In this document: one piece after another, positions 35,401 through 43,828 of the stretch
Layout: the number at the start of each line of letters is the position of its first letter
Position numbering within the stretch: the stretch's first letter is position 1
Source: DTU052 sp050951725
Lineage (GTDB): Bacteria > Bacillota > Syntrophomonadia > Syntrophomonadales > DTU052
Assembly: GCA_050951725.1 (NCBI GenBank)
Contig: JBMNJO010000024.1
Coordinates: 124,001-188,000 of the forward strand
DNA: 64,000 nt
Direction: 5' to 3'
Made by a program: the position numbers and the translations under genes
Notes under the pieces: generated by a model
Databases searched by the model: none
What the model was told of the DNA's origin: nothing
What the model saw: only the letters and a program-made list of their open reading frames with translations

Positions 35401-37313
35401 TGAAAAGGTTGATTATCGGAACAGCAGGTCATATAGACCACGGGAAAACGGCCCTGGTAAGGGCCATAACCGGGATCGATACCGACCGGCTGAAAGAAGA
35501 AAAGAAAAGGGGCATATCCATCGAATTGGGATTCGCACCGCTGACCCTGCCCAGTGGGCAGTTAGCCGGCATCGTAGATGTCCCCGGTCATGAGAGGTTT
35601 GTGCGGCAGATGCTGGCCGGTGCCTTCGGGATGGACCTGGTGCTCTTAATAATTGCTGCTGATGAGGGAATAATGCCTCAGACCAGAGAACACCTGGACA
35701 TCATTCGTCTGCTGGGTATCAACCAGGGTATCGTTGTGATTACCAAAAAAGACCTGGTTGATGAGGAGTGGTTGATGATGGTGGAGGATGATATAAAAGA
35801 ATACCTGGCGGACACCGAACTCAAGGACTGGCCTATAATAGCCGTTTCCTCAACCGAAAAGGAGGGCGTGTCCGACCTTTTGAAGATGATTGAGGACTTG
35901 TCGGTTGTAGTGGAGGAGAAGCCGGCCCTGGGGCAGGTTCGCCTGCCTATTGACCGTGTTTTTACCATGACCGGCTTTGGAACGGTCATAACCGGAACTC
36001 TCTGGTCAGGCCGTATCCGGCTGAACGATAACCTGCAGATCCTTCCTCAGGAGCTGCCGGTGCGGGTGAGGACCCTCCATGTGCATAACCGCAAAGTTGA
36101 AGAGGCCTTAGCAGGGCAAAGGGTGGCGGTAAATCTGCAGGGGGTGGATATTTCTGATATCCATAGGGGAAACGTGCTTATTACCCCGGGGTTTCTCAAG
36201 CCTACTTTCAGAATCAGCGGAAACCTGCGCCTGCTTAAGAACAGTCCCCGTTCCCTGAAAAACTGGACCCGGGTGAGATTCCATCTGGGAACAGACGAGT
36301 GCCTGGGTCGGGTGGTACTGCTGGAGCATGATGAACTGCAGCCGGGAGAACATGGATATGTACAGATAGTGATGGAGGAGCCGGTCGTTGTGAATAAGGG
36401 TGACCGGTTTGTGATCCGGTTTTACTCCCCGGTGACCACCATTGGCGGTGGTATAGTGATTGATCCCCACCCCCCCAAACAGAAGAGGTTTAACGAGGCG
36501 GTACTGGAGGAGATAGCGGTTAAGGAAGAAGGCGACCTGGGGGAAGTAACTCTACAGGAATTGAATAAACACCCGGATAAGATAATGACCGCGGAAGAGC
36601 TGGCGGCAGTAATCAATCACAGTCCCACTGAAACCAGAGATGTATTAAATGACCTCTGTGAACAGGGACTGGCCGAACATTTGAAGGCGGAGAACCGCGA
36701 GTTGTACATCAGCACACTGGGAATCGAAGATACTGGACAGAAGATCAACCGGGTGTTGGAAGACTACCGGAAAAAGTACCCCCTGCGGCCTGGTTTTCCC
36801 CGTGAAGAATTGCGCAGCCGCTATTTTAAACAGTATCCGGTTAAGATCTTTAACGCCCTGCTCAGTCACCTGGAAAACAAAGAGATATTAATAGCCGATC
36901 CCAGGCATGTCAAGCTCGTGGGCCCCGCGTTGGAACCAGACCCGGACGCCGAGAAGGCTATTCAAAAAGTGATGATGATGCTTGATGAAAACCCCCTGGC
37001 ACCACCCGGGCTCAAAGAGATTCAGGAGGAAATAGCCGGTTCTCGTCACGATCCGACGGAGATAATTTCCTACCTGGAGGATTCCGGCAAGATAGTTAAG
37101 ATTGCTGAAGGGGTTTATTATTCCCGCACGGGATTGGACCTGGCCTGGGACAAATTATGCGGCCATTTTAATGAAAAGAAAGAACTCTCACTGGCCGAAG
37201 CACGCGACATTTGGGAGACTTCCAGAAAGTTTGCCCTTCCCCTGCTGGAATACTTTGACCGGATAAAATATACCCGGCGGGTCGGAGATAACCGCATTAA
37301 AATCACAGGCTGA
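35400..37313 (+). CDS. selB: Selenocysteine-specific elongation factor
   Basis: 637 residues. EF-Tu-like G domain: GTAGHIDHGKTALVRAITG (G1), GISIELGFA (G2), DVPGHERFV (G3) and TKKD (G4), beta-barrel domains II-III, then about 270 residues of C-terminal winged-helix modules (about 370-637) that bind the SECIS hairpin of mRNA. It delivers Sec-tRNA-Sec to UGA codons. Coupled to selA by TGATG. Confidence 0.97.
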   Translation: MKRLIIGTAGHIDHGKTALVRAITGIDTDRLKEEKKRGISIELGFAPLTLPSGQLAGIVDVPGHERFVRQMLAGAFGMDLVLLIIAADEGIMPQTREHLDIIRLLGINQGIVVITKKDLVDEEWLMMVEDDIKEYLADTELKDWPIIAVSSTEKEGVSDLLKMIEDLSVVVEEKPALGQVRLPIDRVFTMTGFGTVITGTLWSGRIRLNDNLQILPQELPVRVRTLHVHNRKVEEALAGQRVAVNLQGVDISDIHRGNVLITPGFLKPTFRISGNLRLLKNSPRSLKNWTRVRFHLGTDECLGRVVLLEHDELQPGEHGYVQIVMEEPVVVNKGDRFVIRFYSPVTTIGGGIVIDPHPPKQKRFNEAVLEEIAVKEEGDLGEVTLQELNKHPDKIMTAEELAAVINHSPTETRDVLNDLCEQGLAEHLKAENRELYISTLGIEDTGQKINRVLEDYRKKYPLRPGFPREELRSRYFKQYPVKIFNALLSHLENKEILIADPRHVKLVGPALEPDPDAEKAIQKVMMMLDENPLAPPGLKEIQEEIAGSRHDPTEIISYLEDSGKIVKIAEGVYYSRTGLDLAWDKLCGHFNEKKELSLAEARDIWETSRKFALPLLEYFDRIKYTRRVGDNRIKITG

Positions 37314-37457
37314 CTGATGACATGGCCGGAAGGGACATAAATCGTTTCACTGCCAACCAGGGCCCTGTTTTGGGATGCCGAATGGGTAGTGGAAGCGGAA
37401 CACCATCCGGGTGGGAGTCCTTGCAAACGTAACTGCCCGGGAGAGGAGGCAAACGCT

Positions 37458-38162
37458 TTGCTGAAGATCGAAAATATCAACGTTTATTATGGTCCTATTC
37501 ACGCCCTTAAAGATGTATCATTAAGTGTAAGCGAAGGCAGCATCGTGAGTCTGATCGGTGCCAATGGTGCCGGAAAGACCACAACGCTGAAGACTATTTC
37601 CGGTCTCCTTCGTCCCAAATCGGGGACCATCCGTTTTAGAGGCCAGGATATAACATCGCGTCCGGCCCAGGATGTCGTGTCTCTGGGGATTTCCCAGGTG
37701 CCGGAGGGACGACGGGTTTTCCCAGCCATGTCGGTCCAGGAGAACCTGGAGATGGGTGCCTACCTGCGGAAAGACAAGGATGGCATTGCCCAGGATTTTG
37801 ATAACGTATTCAAGAGGTTTCCCAGGCTCAAGGAGCGGCGGAAACAGATGGCGGGCACCTTAAGCGGGGGAGAACAGCAGATGTTGGCTATCGGCAGGGC
37901 ACTAATGGCCAGGCCCGTCCTGATGCTGCTGGATGAACCCTCGATGGGATTAGCGCCTCTGTTGGTGCGAGAGATCTTTGAAATAATCAAAGATATCAAT
38001 GCCAATGGTACCACTATCCTTTTGGTGGAACAGAATGCACGTATGGCGTTGTCAATAGCAGATAAGGCCTATGTCCTTGAAACCGGGAGCGTGGTCCTGG
38101 AAGGCGAGGCCAAAGAAATGTTGGAGAGTGATCAGGTAAAACAGGCCTATTTAGGCGGCTAA
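37458..38162 (+). CDS. livF: ABC transporter ATP-binding protein, LivF type (orphan)
   Basis: 234 residues, the usual LivF length. Walker A LIGANGAGKTTTLKTI, signature LSGGEQQMLAIGRALMARP, Walker B VLMLLDEPSMGLAP, and the LivF-typical SQVPEGRRVFPAMSVQENLE. TTG at 37458 follows GAGAGGAGG; a longer frame from 37389 has no support. The permeases, LivG and binding protein of a branched-chain amino acid importer are not adjacent, so its partners are unknown. Confidence 0.9.
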   Translation: MLKIENINVYYGPIHALKDVSLSVSEGSIVSLIGANGAGKTTTLKTISGLLRPKSGTIRFRGQDITSRPAQDVVSLGISQVPEGRRVFPAMSVQENLEMGAYLRKDKDGIAQDFDNVFKRFPRLKERRKQMAGTLSGGEQQMLAIGRALMARPVLMLLDEPSMGLAPLLVREIFEIIKDINANGTTILLVEQNARMALSIADKAYVLETGSVVLEGEAKEMLESDQVKQAYLGG

Positions 38163-38175
38163 GGGGGTTAGATTT

Positions 38176-38823
38176 GTGAAGGTTAGGGAGAGGATGAGCC
38201 GGGACCTGGCTATTGTATCCCCGGATACCTCGATAGCTGATGCGTTTGAACTTATGCAGGAACGCCAGGTGCGAAGATTGCCGGTTATGGCAAAGAACAA
38301 GCTGGTTGGTATAGTGACCATAAAAGACCTGAGCAACGTATCGCCGTCTTCTGCCACCAGCTTAAGCATTTTTGAAATGAACTATCTGCTGGCCAAAACC
38401 AAGATCAAAGATGTAATTCCCAAAAACATGAAGGTAGTTACCATCGAGGCTGACGCCAATATTGAAAGGGCAGCCGTGCTGATGCGGGAGCATCAGATCG
38501 GAGGGATACCCGTTCTGGAAGATGGTAACCTGGTAGGTATAATTACCGAAACCAACATCTTTGATGCCTTTATCGATATACTGGGGGTCAGCCGGCAAGG
38601 CACCCGCATCGATATGGAGGTTGATGAGCGGGTCGGCGCAGTGGCGGCTGTAACCGGAATTATCGCCCAACATGGAGTGAGCATCGAAAACATAGTCCTG
38701 GTGGAAAAGGAAAGAGGTTTATACGACCTGATCCTGCGTATCGATACCACTGAAGCTGAAGAAATAGTCGTCTCCCTGCGCCATAACGACTTCAAGATCC
38801 TGAGTGTGATTGTACAGCAGTAA
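38176..38823 (+). CDS. CBS-pair and ACT domain protein (AcuB-like)
   Basis: 215 residues. Two CBS domains (about 5-60 and 75-135) with VKVRERMSRDLAIVSPDTSI and REHQIGGIPVLEDGNLVGII, then an ACT domain (about 140-215, AVTGIIAQHGVSIENIVLVE). Such proteins bind adenylates or amino acids and regulate metabolism; AcuB in Bacillus is tied to acetoin use. Target here unknown. GTG start; 13 bp after livF, so cotranscription with it is likely. Confidence 0.88.
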   Translation: MKVRERMSRDLAIVSPDTSIADAFELMQERQVRRLPVMAKNKLVGIVTIKDLSNVSPSSATSLSIFEMNYLLAKTKIKDVIPKNMKVVTIEADANIERAAVLMREHQIGGIPVLEDGNLVGIITETNIFDAFIDILGVSRQGTRIDMEVDERVGAVAAVTGIIAQHGVSIENIVLVEKERGLYDLILRIDTTEAEEIVVSLRHNDFKILSVIVQQ

Positions 38824-38833
38824 GTGGAGTGGT

Positions 38834-38862
38834 TTGCCTTATAAAAAATAATCCGTTAATAT
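38834..38862 (+). promoter_or_regulatory. Promoter of tRNA-Sec
   Basis: TTGCCT (38834-38839), 17-bp spacer, TAATAT (38857-38862). It gives a 5' leader of about 30 nt before selC. Confidence 0.6.
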
Positions 38863-38899
38863 ATACGTTGGGTTATATCCTGCAAGCTTAAAAACATGT

Positions 38900-38998
38900 G
38901 GAAGCGGATCGGTCCTGGTGGGTCGCCTGGACTTCAAATCCAGTTTGCGCCGTAGTGGTCCTGCGGTGGGTGGGTTCGATTCCCACACGCTTCCGCCA
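38900..38998 (+). tRNA. selC: tRNA-Sec (UCA)
   Basis: 99 nt with encoded CCA, much longer than a normal tRNA. Long acceptor arm GGAAGCG/CGCTTCC, anticodon arm CTGGACTTCAAATCCAG with anticodon TCA, long variable arm (about 38945-38966) and T-arm GTGGGTTCGATTCCCAC. These are tRNA-Sec features. It lies between selB and selD and decodes UGA in selD. Confidence 0.96.
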
Positions 38999-39016
38999 AT
39001 ATTAAGGTAAGGTTTT

Positions 39017-39055
39017 GCCGGCGTCCCAAGCAATGGGATTGCCGGTTGTTTTTTT
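39017..39055 (+). terminator. Terminator after selC
   Basis: CCGGC and GCCGG with inner TCCC/GGGA pairing, followed by TTGTTTTTTT. Strong Rho-independent signal 18 bp past the tRNA. Confidence 0.88.
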
Positions 39056-39224
39056 CGACGCAAATATAACCATAACCATCAATGACCAACCCCAGTGTCA
39101 ACCAGGACACCACGGTTCGCGTTTATTGCCGGAGTATTCCATGGTATAATTCCCCTAATAGTTGGAGGCTTGAAGGCCATCCGTGACCGGATAGCTGGGA
39201 GCCTCGTAGTAAACAGGAGAGAGT

Positions 39225-39875
39225 ATGGGAATCCATGTGCTGGATTGCATTTTCGTGGTCCTGATTCTATATGGAGTTCTGGCGGGATTAAAAAAGGGGC
39301 TGATTGCCAGCGTAGGCGCGATAGTTTCATTTGTTTTGGGTATAGGGGCCGCGATTTTATTCTGGGAATCGGCCACCGATTACCTGCAAAGCCACTATTC
39401 ATTGGTCACTTTTGTCGCCAATTTTTTGTCGGGCCACTTACCGGTTCCAGTGTTTGATGACATCGGCGGTATGACCTCGACCCTGTTTAAATCCAGTCTT
39501 TATGCCTACCAGGGGTTGATATACCATATTGCCCGGTTGTTGGTTTCCGGCCTGGTGTTTATACTGATACTGTTTCTGGTTACCAGGGTTCTGGGGATTG
39601 TATGGCATATCCTGAGCATGGTATTTGGCTGGGGCATACTGGGTATGGGTAATCGGATAGGGGGCGCGGCTTTTGAATCGCTGAAAGTGACCCTGGTCCT
39701 TTCTATCCTGGCGGGTCTGACCATGCCGGTAGTCCGTTCATTATCAAATACCGGGTTCCCCGCGGCGATTGATCTGAACGCCTATCTTGACAGATCCTTT
39801 TTGCTACCCTGTCTGGAAGGCATATTTCAAATAATGGGCAAAATAATTGGTATCCAGTCAGGACATACAACTTGA
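39225..39875 (+). CDS. CvpA family membrane protein
   Basis: 216 residues, about four membrane helices. Starts GIHVLDCIFVVLILYGVLAG with LKKGLIASVGAIVSFVLGIG, the CvpA pattern (colicin V production accessory protein), conserved and of uncertain function. A TG-extended TATAAT at 39145-39150 may be its promoter. AGGAGAG precedes ATG. Confidence 0.85.
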   Translation: MGIHVLDCIFVVLILYGVLAGLKKGLIASVGAIVSFVLGIGAAILFWESATDYLQSHYSLVTFVANFLSGHLPVPVFDDIGGMTSTLFKSSLYAYQGLIYHIARLLVSGLVFILILFLVTRVLGIVWHILSMVFGWGILGMGNRIGGAAFESLKVTLVLSILAGLTMPVVRSLSNTGFPAAIDLNAYLDRSFLLPCLEGIFQIMGKIIGIQSGHTT

Positions 39876-39885
39876 GGAGGTATTC

Positions 39886-41259
39886 ATGGTGGAAAAAAAT
39901 GCTTGGATAAGTGCTTCGGAAAACGAGAGGCATGAGATGACGGCCCTGGGCCGGGAGTATATCCGGTTTCTTAACCGGGCTAAGACCGAACGGGAAACGA
40001 TATCTTTTTTGAAGGAGCAGGCCAAAGAAAAAGACTTTGCAGACCTCAAGGAATTAGGCGAGCTTAAACCCGGACAACGGGTATTTATGGAACATAAAGG
40101 GAAGGCCGCTATTGCGGTGATAATTGGGCAGAGACCTTTTGCTGAAGGGTTCAATATCGTTGCTTCTCATACGGATACCCCGCGTTTGGACCTTAAGCCG
40201 GCACCTCTCTATGAATCAGCTGGTATGGCCTTGTTTAAGACTCATTACTACGGCGGTATCAAGAAATACCAGTGGGCTTCCCTACCCTTGTCCATGCATG
40301 GGATAGTCGTAAAAAAGAGCGGGCAGAAAATTGAGATTGCCATTGGTGAAGATGACAATGATCCGGTCTTTACCATCACTGATCTGTTAATCCACCTGGC
40401 CAAGGATCAGATGGAAAAGAAGATGAGTGAGGGGATTGGCGGCGAGGATCTCAATATCCTGGTGGGAAGCCTGCCATTGGAACCCGGGCCCGAGAAAGAC
40501 AAGATAAAAGAGGCGGTTAAAAAGATCCTTAAGGAAAAATATGATATCGAGGATGAGGATTTCGCCAGCGCCGAGATTCAGATGGTACCAGCGATAAAAG
40601 CCCGGGAAATCGGTCTTGACCGTAGCCTAATCGGGGCCTATGGACAGGATGACCGGGTATGTGTATTTACCTCGTACCGGGCACTGCTGGACGTAACCAT
40701 ACCGGCGCGCACTGCGGTATGTGTTTTTGCCGATAAGGAGGAGATTGGGAGTGTTGGTAACACCGGACTCCGTTCTTACCTGCTGGAGAATGCGATTGCT
40801 GACCTTATGAACAAAACCGGTCGCTCCGACTACTATGAGATTATGCGGGCATTAAGGAATTCTTATGCCTTGTCCGCTGATGTTAATGGGGCCTACGATC
40901 CCAATTACGAAAGTGCTTTTGAAAAGCTTAACTCATCTTACGTGGGACGGGGAGTATCCCTCACCAAGTATACCGGGTCACGGGGCAAGTCCGAGTCGAA
41001 CGATGCCCACCCCGAGTATCTGGCTCGGATTCGCAAGCTCTTTGACGATAACGGTGTAACCTGGCAGGTAGGAGAATTGGGCAAGGTAGACCAGGGGGGC
41101 GGCGGAACCGTAGCCCACCTTCTCTCCCGTTACGGGATGGAAGTGGTTGACTGCGGTGTGGCCTTACTGGGAATGCATTCACCATTTGAAGTAGCTGCCA
41201 AATCCGATATCTATGCTACCTATAAGGCGTATCGTTCATTTATGCAGAAGTTTGAATAG
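39886..41259 (+). CDS. M18 family aminopeptidase
   Basis: 457 residues. Zinc exopeptidase with ASHTDTPRLDLKP (first metal His/Asp, about 95-107), ADKEEIGSVGNTGLRS (catalytic Glu pair, about 300) and the C-terminal GMHSPFEVAAKSD (metal His). Removes N-terminal residues from peptides; cytosolic. ATG at 39886 is chosen with GAGGAGG 6 bp upstream; the frame is open to 39847 without a ribosome-binding site. Confidence 0.95.
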   Translation: MVEKNAWISASENERHEMTALGREYIRFLNRAKTERETISFLKEQAKEKDFADLKELGELKPGQRVFMEHKGKAAIAVIIGQRPFAEGFNIVASHTDTPRLDLKPAPLYESAGMALFKTHYYGGIKKYQWASLPLSMHGIVVKKSGQKIEIAIGEDDNDPVFTITDLLIHLAKDQMEKKMSEGIGGEDLNILVGSLPLEPGPEKDKIKEAVKKILKEKYDIEDEDFASAEIQMVPAIKAREIGLDRSLIGAYGQDDRVCVFTSYRALLDVTIPARTAVCVFADKEEIGSVGNTGLRSYLLENAIADLMNKTGRSDYYEIMRALRNSYALSADVNGAYDPNYESAFEKLNSSYVGRGVSLTKYTGSRGKSESNDAHPEYLARIRKLFDDNGVTWQVGELGKVDQGGGGTVAHLLSRYGMEVVDCGVALLGMHSPFEVAAKSDIYATYKAYRSFMQKFE

Positions 41260-41275
41260 ATAAGGGGGAGGACAA

Positions 41276-42322
41276 TTGACTGGGGATCAACTGAAGCTGA
41301 CCCAGATGGTCAGAGCTTCCGGCTGAGCGGCAAAACTGGGTCCGGGGACCCTGAGCCAAGTGTTAACCGGAATACAGCTGCGTCCAGACCCTAGATTGCT
41401 GGTAGGGTTTGAACACGCTGATGATGCGGGTGTTTTTAAGCTGTCGGAGCAGACGGCCCTGATTCAGACGGTGGATTTTTTTACTCCCATGGTGGACGAT
41501 CCCTACCTGTTTGGGCAGATTGCCGCGGCCAATGCCTTAAGTGATGTATATGCCATGGGAGGTCAACCCCTGACTGCTATGAACATCGTCTGTTTTCCCG
41601 ATTGCCTGGATGTTTCGGTCCTGCGGGCGATAATAAAGGGAGGACTTACAAAGATCGAAGAGGCCGGCGCAGTTTTAGTCGGGGGCCATTCGGTGGATGA
41701 CCAGGAACCCAAATATGGCCTGTCGGTCACCGGGGTGATTGATCCCCGTAAGGTTGTATCCAACCGGGGGGCCAGGACCGGTGACCTGCTGTATATGACC
41801 AAGTCACTGGGAACGGGTATTGTAACGACGGCCATTAAAGGAGAGATGGCACCGGAAAAGCTTATTAGTGATGCGGTCAAATCGATGGCTCAACTGAACA
41901 AAGCCGCCCGGGAGGTTATGATGGAGGTCGGGATCAATGCGGCTACTGATATAACGGGTTTCGGCCTTCTTGGTCATGTGATGGAAGTGGCTGCCGGCAG
42001 TAAGGTGCAGATTGAACTTTGGGCGAAGAGGCTTCCTCTTTTTAACGGGGTCGAGGACTTGGCCGCTATGGGAATTATTCCCGCCGGGGCGTATGCCAAC
42101 CGGGATTACCTGCAGGGCAGAGTCGAAGTAACAGGTGAGGTTGACAGGACCCGCCTGGATCTTATGTATGCACCGGAAACCTCCGGCGGGTTGTTGATGG
42201 CCGTTGACCCGGGACGGAGTCGTGAACTGGAGCGGGTAGCCGGAAATAAAGAAGTTCTTCTGACCCTGGTTGGTCAGGTGACACAGGCTGGACCCGGACA
42301 TATTAAAGTCGTGAAGGGGTGA
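41276..42322 (+). CDS. selD: Selenide, water dikinase, selenocysteine-containing (in-frame UGA)
   Basis: 348 residues when the TGA at 41324-41326 (codon 17) is read as Sec. It makes selenophosphate from selenide and ATP. The N-terminal region reads QMVRASG-U-AAKLGPGTLSQ, the active-site loop of SelD in which many enzymes have Sec or Cys before the catalytic Lys (residue 20). Later GGHSVDDQEPKYG, ITGFGLLGHVME and APETSGGLL are family motifs. TTG at 41276 follows AGGGGGAGGA by 4 bp. Standard ORF calling starts at 41360 and misses the catalytic residues. A SECIS-like hairpin follows the UGA. Confidence 0.95.
41338..41351 (+). promoter_or_regulatory. SECIS-like hairpin after the selD UGA
   Basis: GGGTCC-GG-GGACCC, a perfect short stem whose loop is about 17 nt after the UGA, the spacing at which bacterial SelB-binding hairpins act. 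It is inside the coding sequence, as usual in bacteria. Confidence 0.7.
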
Positions 42323-42326
42323 GTAA

Positions 42327-42899
42327 ATGCAGGACCATATTGATGCCCGAGGACTCTCCTGTCCCCAACCGGTTATCCTGACCAAGAAGGCTCTCGAGAC
42401 AGGGGGAGAGTCGGTGACCACGATAGTGGATAATGAGGCGGCGATGGAGAATGTCAGTCGTTTAGCCCAGGGGCTGGGCTACAATGTTGATGTGGAACAA
42501 CAAGGCAAGGACTATCATATTCGTATTGAGAAAACAGGCCCGGCACCGGGTCAGACCGAATACAATCATGGCGTTATTCTTATCACCGGCCAGTACCTGG
42601 GACGTGGGGACGATGCCCTGGGCAAGATCCTCATGAAGAGTTTCCTCTATACCCTGACGCAGATGAAGGATACAGTGAATACGATGATCTTCATTAACAG
42701 TGGAGTAACTTTGACATCCCAAGGTTCCGAGGTACTGGACTACCTGTTGGAATTGGAACAGTCAGGGATTGATATATTATCCTGCGGAACTTGTCTTGAT
42801 TTTTATAATCTTAAGAATCAGCTGATGGTTGGCAGGGTAAGCAACATGTATTCCATATTGGAGCGAGTGTCCGCTGCTGACAAGGTGGTGACTCTTTAG
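42327..42899 (+). CDS. yedF: YedF-like sulfurtransferase-associated protein (TusA/SirA + DsrE-like)
   Basis: 190 residues. N-terminal TusA-like domain with ARGLSCPQPVILTKKALE (conserved Cys-Pro), then a DsrE-like domain with TVNTMIFINSGVTLTSQGSE and CGTCLDFYNL. Typically sits next to selD and is thought to act in selenium handling. ATG 5 bp after the selD stop, with GGGGTGAG upstream. Confidence 0.93.
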   Translation: MQDHIDARGLSCPQPVILTKKALETGGESVTTIVDNEAAMENVSRLAQGLGYNVDVEQQGKDYHIRIEKTGPAPGQTEYNHGVILITGQYLGRGDDALGKILMKSFLYTLTQMKDTVNTMIFINSGVTLTSQGSEVLDYLLELEQSGIDILSCGTCLDFYNLKNQLMVGRVSNMYSILERVSAADKVVTL

Positions 42900-42953
42900 T
42901 TTGGCGCTCCAGCAACAGAACACAAGCTGCAATGATTGGAAGGGGGGATTGGG

Positions 42954-43154
42954 GTGGAAATTAAGAAATTCAATCTTGGCGACGTTGTCAGAATGAAGAA
43001 AAAACATCCGTGCGGAAGTTGGGAGTGGGTGGTCACCAGGATTGGTGCAGATATAAAGATTCGGTGCTGCGGCTGTGGACACCAGGTAATGATGCCCCGT
43101 TCCAAGTTTGAAAAAAGCATGATTTTGGTAGTCAAAGGCGAACAGAGTGGTTAA
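42954..43154 (+). CDS. DUF951 family small zinc-finger-like protein
   Basis: 66 residues: VEIKKFNLGDVVRMKKKHPC, GSWEWVVTRIGADIKIRCCG, CGHQVMMPRSKFEK. The HPCGS and CCGCGH Cys/His sets suggest metal or nucleic-acid binding. Common near rpsF/ssb in Firmicutes; function unknown. GTG at 42954 follows GGGGGGATTGGG; the upstream in-frame start at 42936 would bury this site. Confidence 0.9.
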   Translation: MEIKKFNLGDVVRMKKKHPCGSWEWVVTRIGADIKIRCCGCGHQVMMPRSKFEKSMILVVKGEQSG

Positions 43155-43217
43155 CAAGATCACTAGGCAACAACATATAATTGTTACAGGAGACCTTCGG
43201 GGAGGGAGAGGATAATT

Positions 43218-43433
43218 GTGAGCGTCAGGGACGTTACCAACCATAGATTTAGGGAAGGGGATCTGGTTAAAGTAGCATCCCTGGATAACAAGCTTATGTT
43301 TTGTATCATAGGGTTCAAGACTACCGCCAAAGGTGATAAGGTAGCGATTTTAAAAGGCCTCTACAACCAGGATCTTATAATTGAAAAACCGACCACAGAG
43401 TTAATCAACCTCTTAATAAGAGGTCAACTGTAA
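43218..43433 (+). CDS. Small protein of unknown function upstream of rpsF
   Basis: 71 residues, no family recognised. Short beta-rich pattern REGDLVKVASLDNKLMFCII resembles small SH3-like barrels, a guess only. GTG start with GGAGGGAGAGG upstream and an open frame ending in a normal stop support it as real. It lies between DUF951 and the rpsF promoter, possibly cotranscribed with DUF951. Confidence 0.7.
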   Translation: MSVRDVTNHRFREGDLVKVASLDNKLMFCIIGFKTTAKGDKVAILKGLYNQDLIIEKPTTELINLLIRGQL

Positions 43434-43435
43434 GC

Positions 43436-43464
43436 TTGCCAATAGATGGAGCAATTGTTATACT
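43436..43464 (+). promoter_or_regulatory. Promoter of rpsF-ssb-rpsR
   Basis: TTGCCA (43436-43441), 17 bp, TATACT (43459-43464) with a TG-extended -10. Transcription near 43471 gives a leader of about 56 nt containing hairpin CCAGG-CTGTA-CCTGG at 43482-43496, near a CCG, as in S6:S18 leader RNAs; that link is tentative. Confidence 0.7.
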
Positions 43465-43526
43465 GATATGGTATCCCTGCTCCAGGCTGTACCTGGGGCC
43501 TTAGTCCGTAGGGAGGAGGTGACAAT

Positions 43527-43814
43527 ATGCGTCCATACGAGATGATGTTCATCTTGAGTCCCGAGTTACCATCCGAGGGTGTTGAGGCAGCAAAAAGCAG
43601 AGTTGCAGACATCATTGCCCAGACCAAAGGTGAGCTTGAGGATTTTGAAGTATGGGGCAGGCGAAGACTGGCTTACGAAATCAAAGATTTCCGTGAAGGT
43701 CTGTATATGCTTGCTCACTTCAAAGGAACAACTGAGACTATTAACGAGTTGGACAGGGTGTTGAAGATTACTGACGATTTTCTACGCCACATGATCGTTC
43801 GCAAAGAGGAATAG
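43527..43814 (+). CDS. rpsF: 30S ribosomal protein S6
   Basis: 95 residues, MRPYEMMFILSPELPSEGVE and RRRLAYEIKDFREGLYMLAHF. It binds 16S rRNA with S18. GGAGGAGG precedes ATG. Followed by ssb and rpsR in the standard order. Confidence 0.97.
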   Translation: MRPYEMMFILSPELPSEGVEAAKSRVADIIAQTKGELEDFEVWGRRRLAYEIKDFREGLYMLAHFKGTTETINELDRVLKITDDFLRHMIVRKEE

Positions 43815-43828
43815 GGGGGAGGATAAGG

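Noticed and set aside
41360..42322. selD starting at 41360 as an ordinary gene
   Set aside because: It would lack the catalytic loop; the upstream reading through UGA restores it and has a better ribosome-binding site.
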